The notes under the pieces were generated by a model. The model searched no databases. It was given only the letters and a program-made list of their open reading frames with translations, and was not told the DNA's origin. Position numbers and translations under genes: made by a program. Shown here piece by piece: positions 50,735 to 50,927 of a stretch of 50,927 nucleotides of DNA; position 1 is the stretch's first letter; every line of letters begins with the position of its first letter. Location: positions 1 to 50,927 of the forward strand of contig CCMH01000053.1 in NCBI GenBank assembly GCA_000751595.1, written 5' to 3'. The stretch is from Weeksella massiliensis (GTDB taxonomy: Bacteria > Bacteroidota > Bacteroidia > Flavobacteriales > Weeksellaceae).

Positions 50735-50927
50735 GCATATAACAAGGGTTTGGCGCAATGGCGGGTTAAGGCTAAAATTTAAAGTTTCGGCTTTCTATAC
50801 CGCAAAAAGCCAATTATATTGACTTTTTTCTTAAATTTATTCAATAAATTGGCTTTTGCTTACCGTGTCGCTAAATTGAAACTTTTCGCTTCAATTTCCG
50901 CCACTGACGCCAAGCCCCAAAACGTTA
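50735..50927 (+). other. attC-like long imperfect palindrome (runs to the window end)
   Basis: The left arm reads GCATATAAC, GGGTTTGGCG (50746-50755), TGGCGG (50759-50764). The right arm reads CCGCCA (50898-50903), CGCCAAGCCC (50908-50917) and CGTTA (50923-50927). The arms pair with small bulges, as attC R''/L'' and L'/R' boxes do. An inner hairpin pairs GCAAAAAGCCAATT (from 50782) with AATTGGCTTTTGC (to 50859). The start TAACAAGG and the end CGTTA resemble the ends of Vibrio-type attC repeats. It is longer than most attC sites, and the window ends at the last base of the core. Confidence 0.45.

Noticed and set aside
1-50927. Chi-like interpretation of GGTAGGAT
   Set aside because: The 20 copies split 10:10 between strands, whereas Chi sites are normally strand-biased along a replichore. 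Not excluded by this window alone.

Overview
The window is an AT-rich chromosomal segment from a member of the Bacteroidota, most likely a flavobacterium of the Weeksellaceae type (family-level guess only). The evidence is the -7 promoter box TAnnTTTG in front of many genes, the absence of clear Shine-Dalgarno sequences, a TonB-dependent receptor with an N-terminal carboxypeptidase-like domain, head-GIN and PspC proteins, a SufBCDS operon, and paired lipoprotein/outer-membrane genes (DUF6452/DUF6048) typical of this phylum. There is no rRNA, CRISPR array, insertion sequence or prophage. Two tRNA genes (Arg-UCG, Ser-UGA) are present.

Layout. 0-9.7 kb: secreted S1/P1 nuclease, a PadR/PspC pair with a perfect inverted-repeat operator candidate, an acyltransferase-thioesterase-isochorismate synthase (menaquinone) operon, a GIN-domain protein, peptidase T, HMG-CoA lyase and a SurA-like foldase. 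9.9-17.3 kb: aconitase, imidazolonepropionase, yicC-gmk, ribosomal protein L19, a DUF2007 protein and PPK2. 17.4-21.8 kb: a copper-handling cluster (CNGKC membrane protein, YHS lipoprotein, SCO protein, MbnP-like lipoprotein, MbnH-like di-haem enzyme, outer-membrane beta-barrel). 22.5-25.7 kb: rlmD, then three envelope proteins. 25.8-30.5 kb: tRNA-Arg, aldo/keto reductase, OsmC protein and a second metal cluster (HYC_CC_PP protein, TonB-dependent receptor with a CC motif, periplasmic HMA protein). 30.6-32.8 kb (minus strand): TonB, a small membrane protein and a PstS-like lipoprotein, which could energise receptors such as the one just upstream. 33-39.5 kb: trpS, an A-type Fe-S carrier and sufBCDS. 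39.5-48.3 kb (minus strand): EamA transporter, deoxynucleoside kinase with a partner of unknown function, HtpG, SbcC and SbcD. 48.4-50.9 kb: a probable kinase-fold protein, tRNA-Ser, and a very AT-rich end holding a lone unknown gene bounded by integron-cassette-like sequences.

The strongest unexplained signals are: (1) the 8-mer GGTAGGAT/ATCCTACC, counted by hand at 20 copies (10 per strand), including one inverted pair that forms a terminator, which looks like a DNA-uptake-type word; (2) the last 700 bp, where GTTATATGC before an orphan gene and GCATATAAC after it, followed by a long imperfect palindrome ending in CGTTA, resemble an integron gene cassette with an attC site; (3) several genes whose start codon lies only 4-5 nt after the promoter -7 box, implying leaderless mRNAs; (4) a tRNA-Arg in which the G19-C56 tertiary pair appears replaced by U19-A56; (5) an 11-bp tandem repeat array upstream of rlmD. 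All counts were made by eye and need computing.
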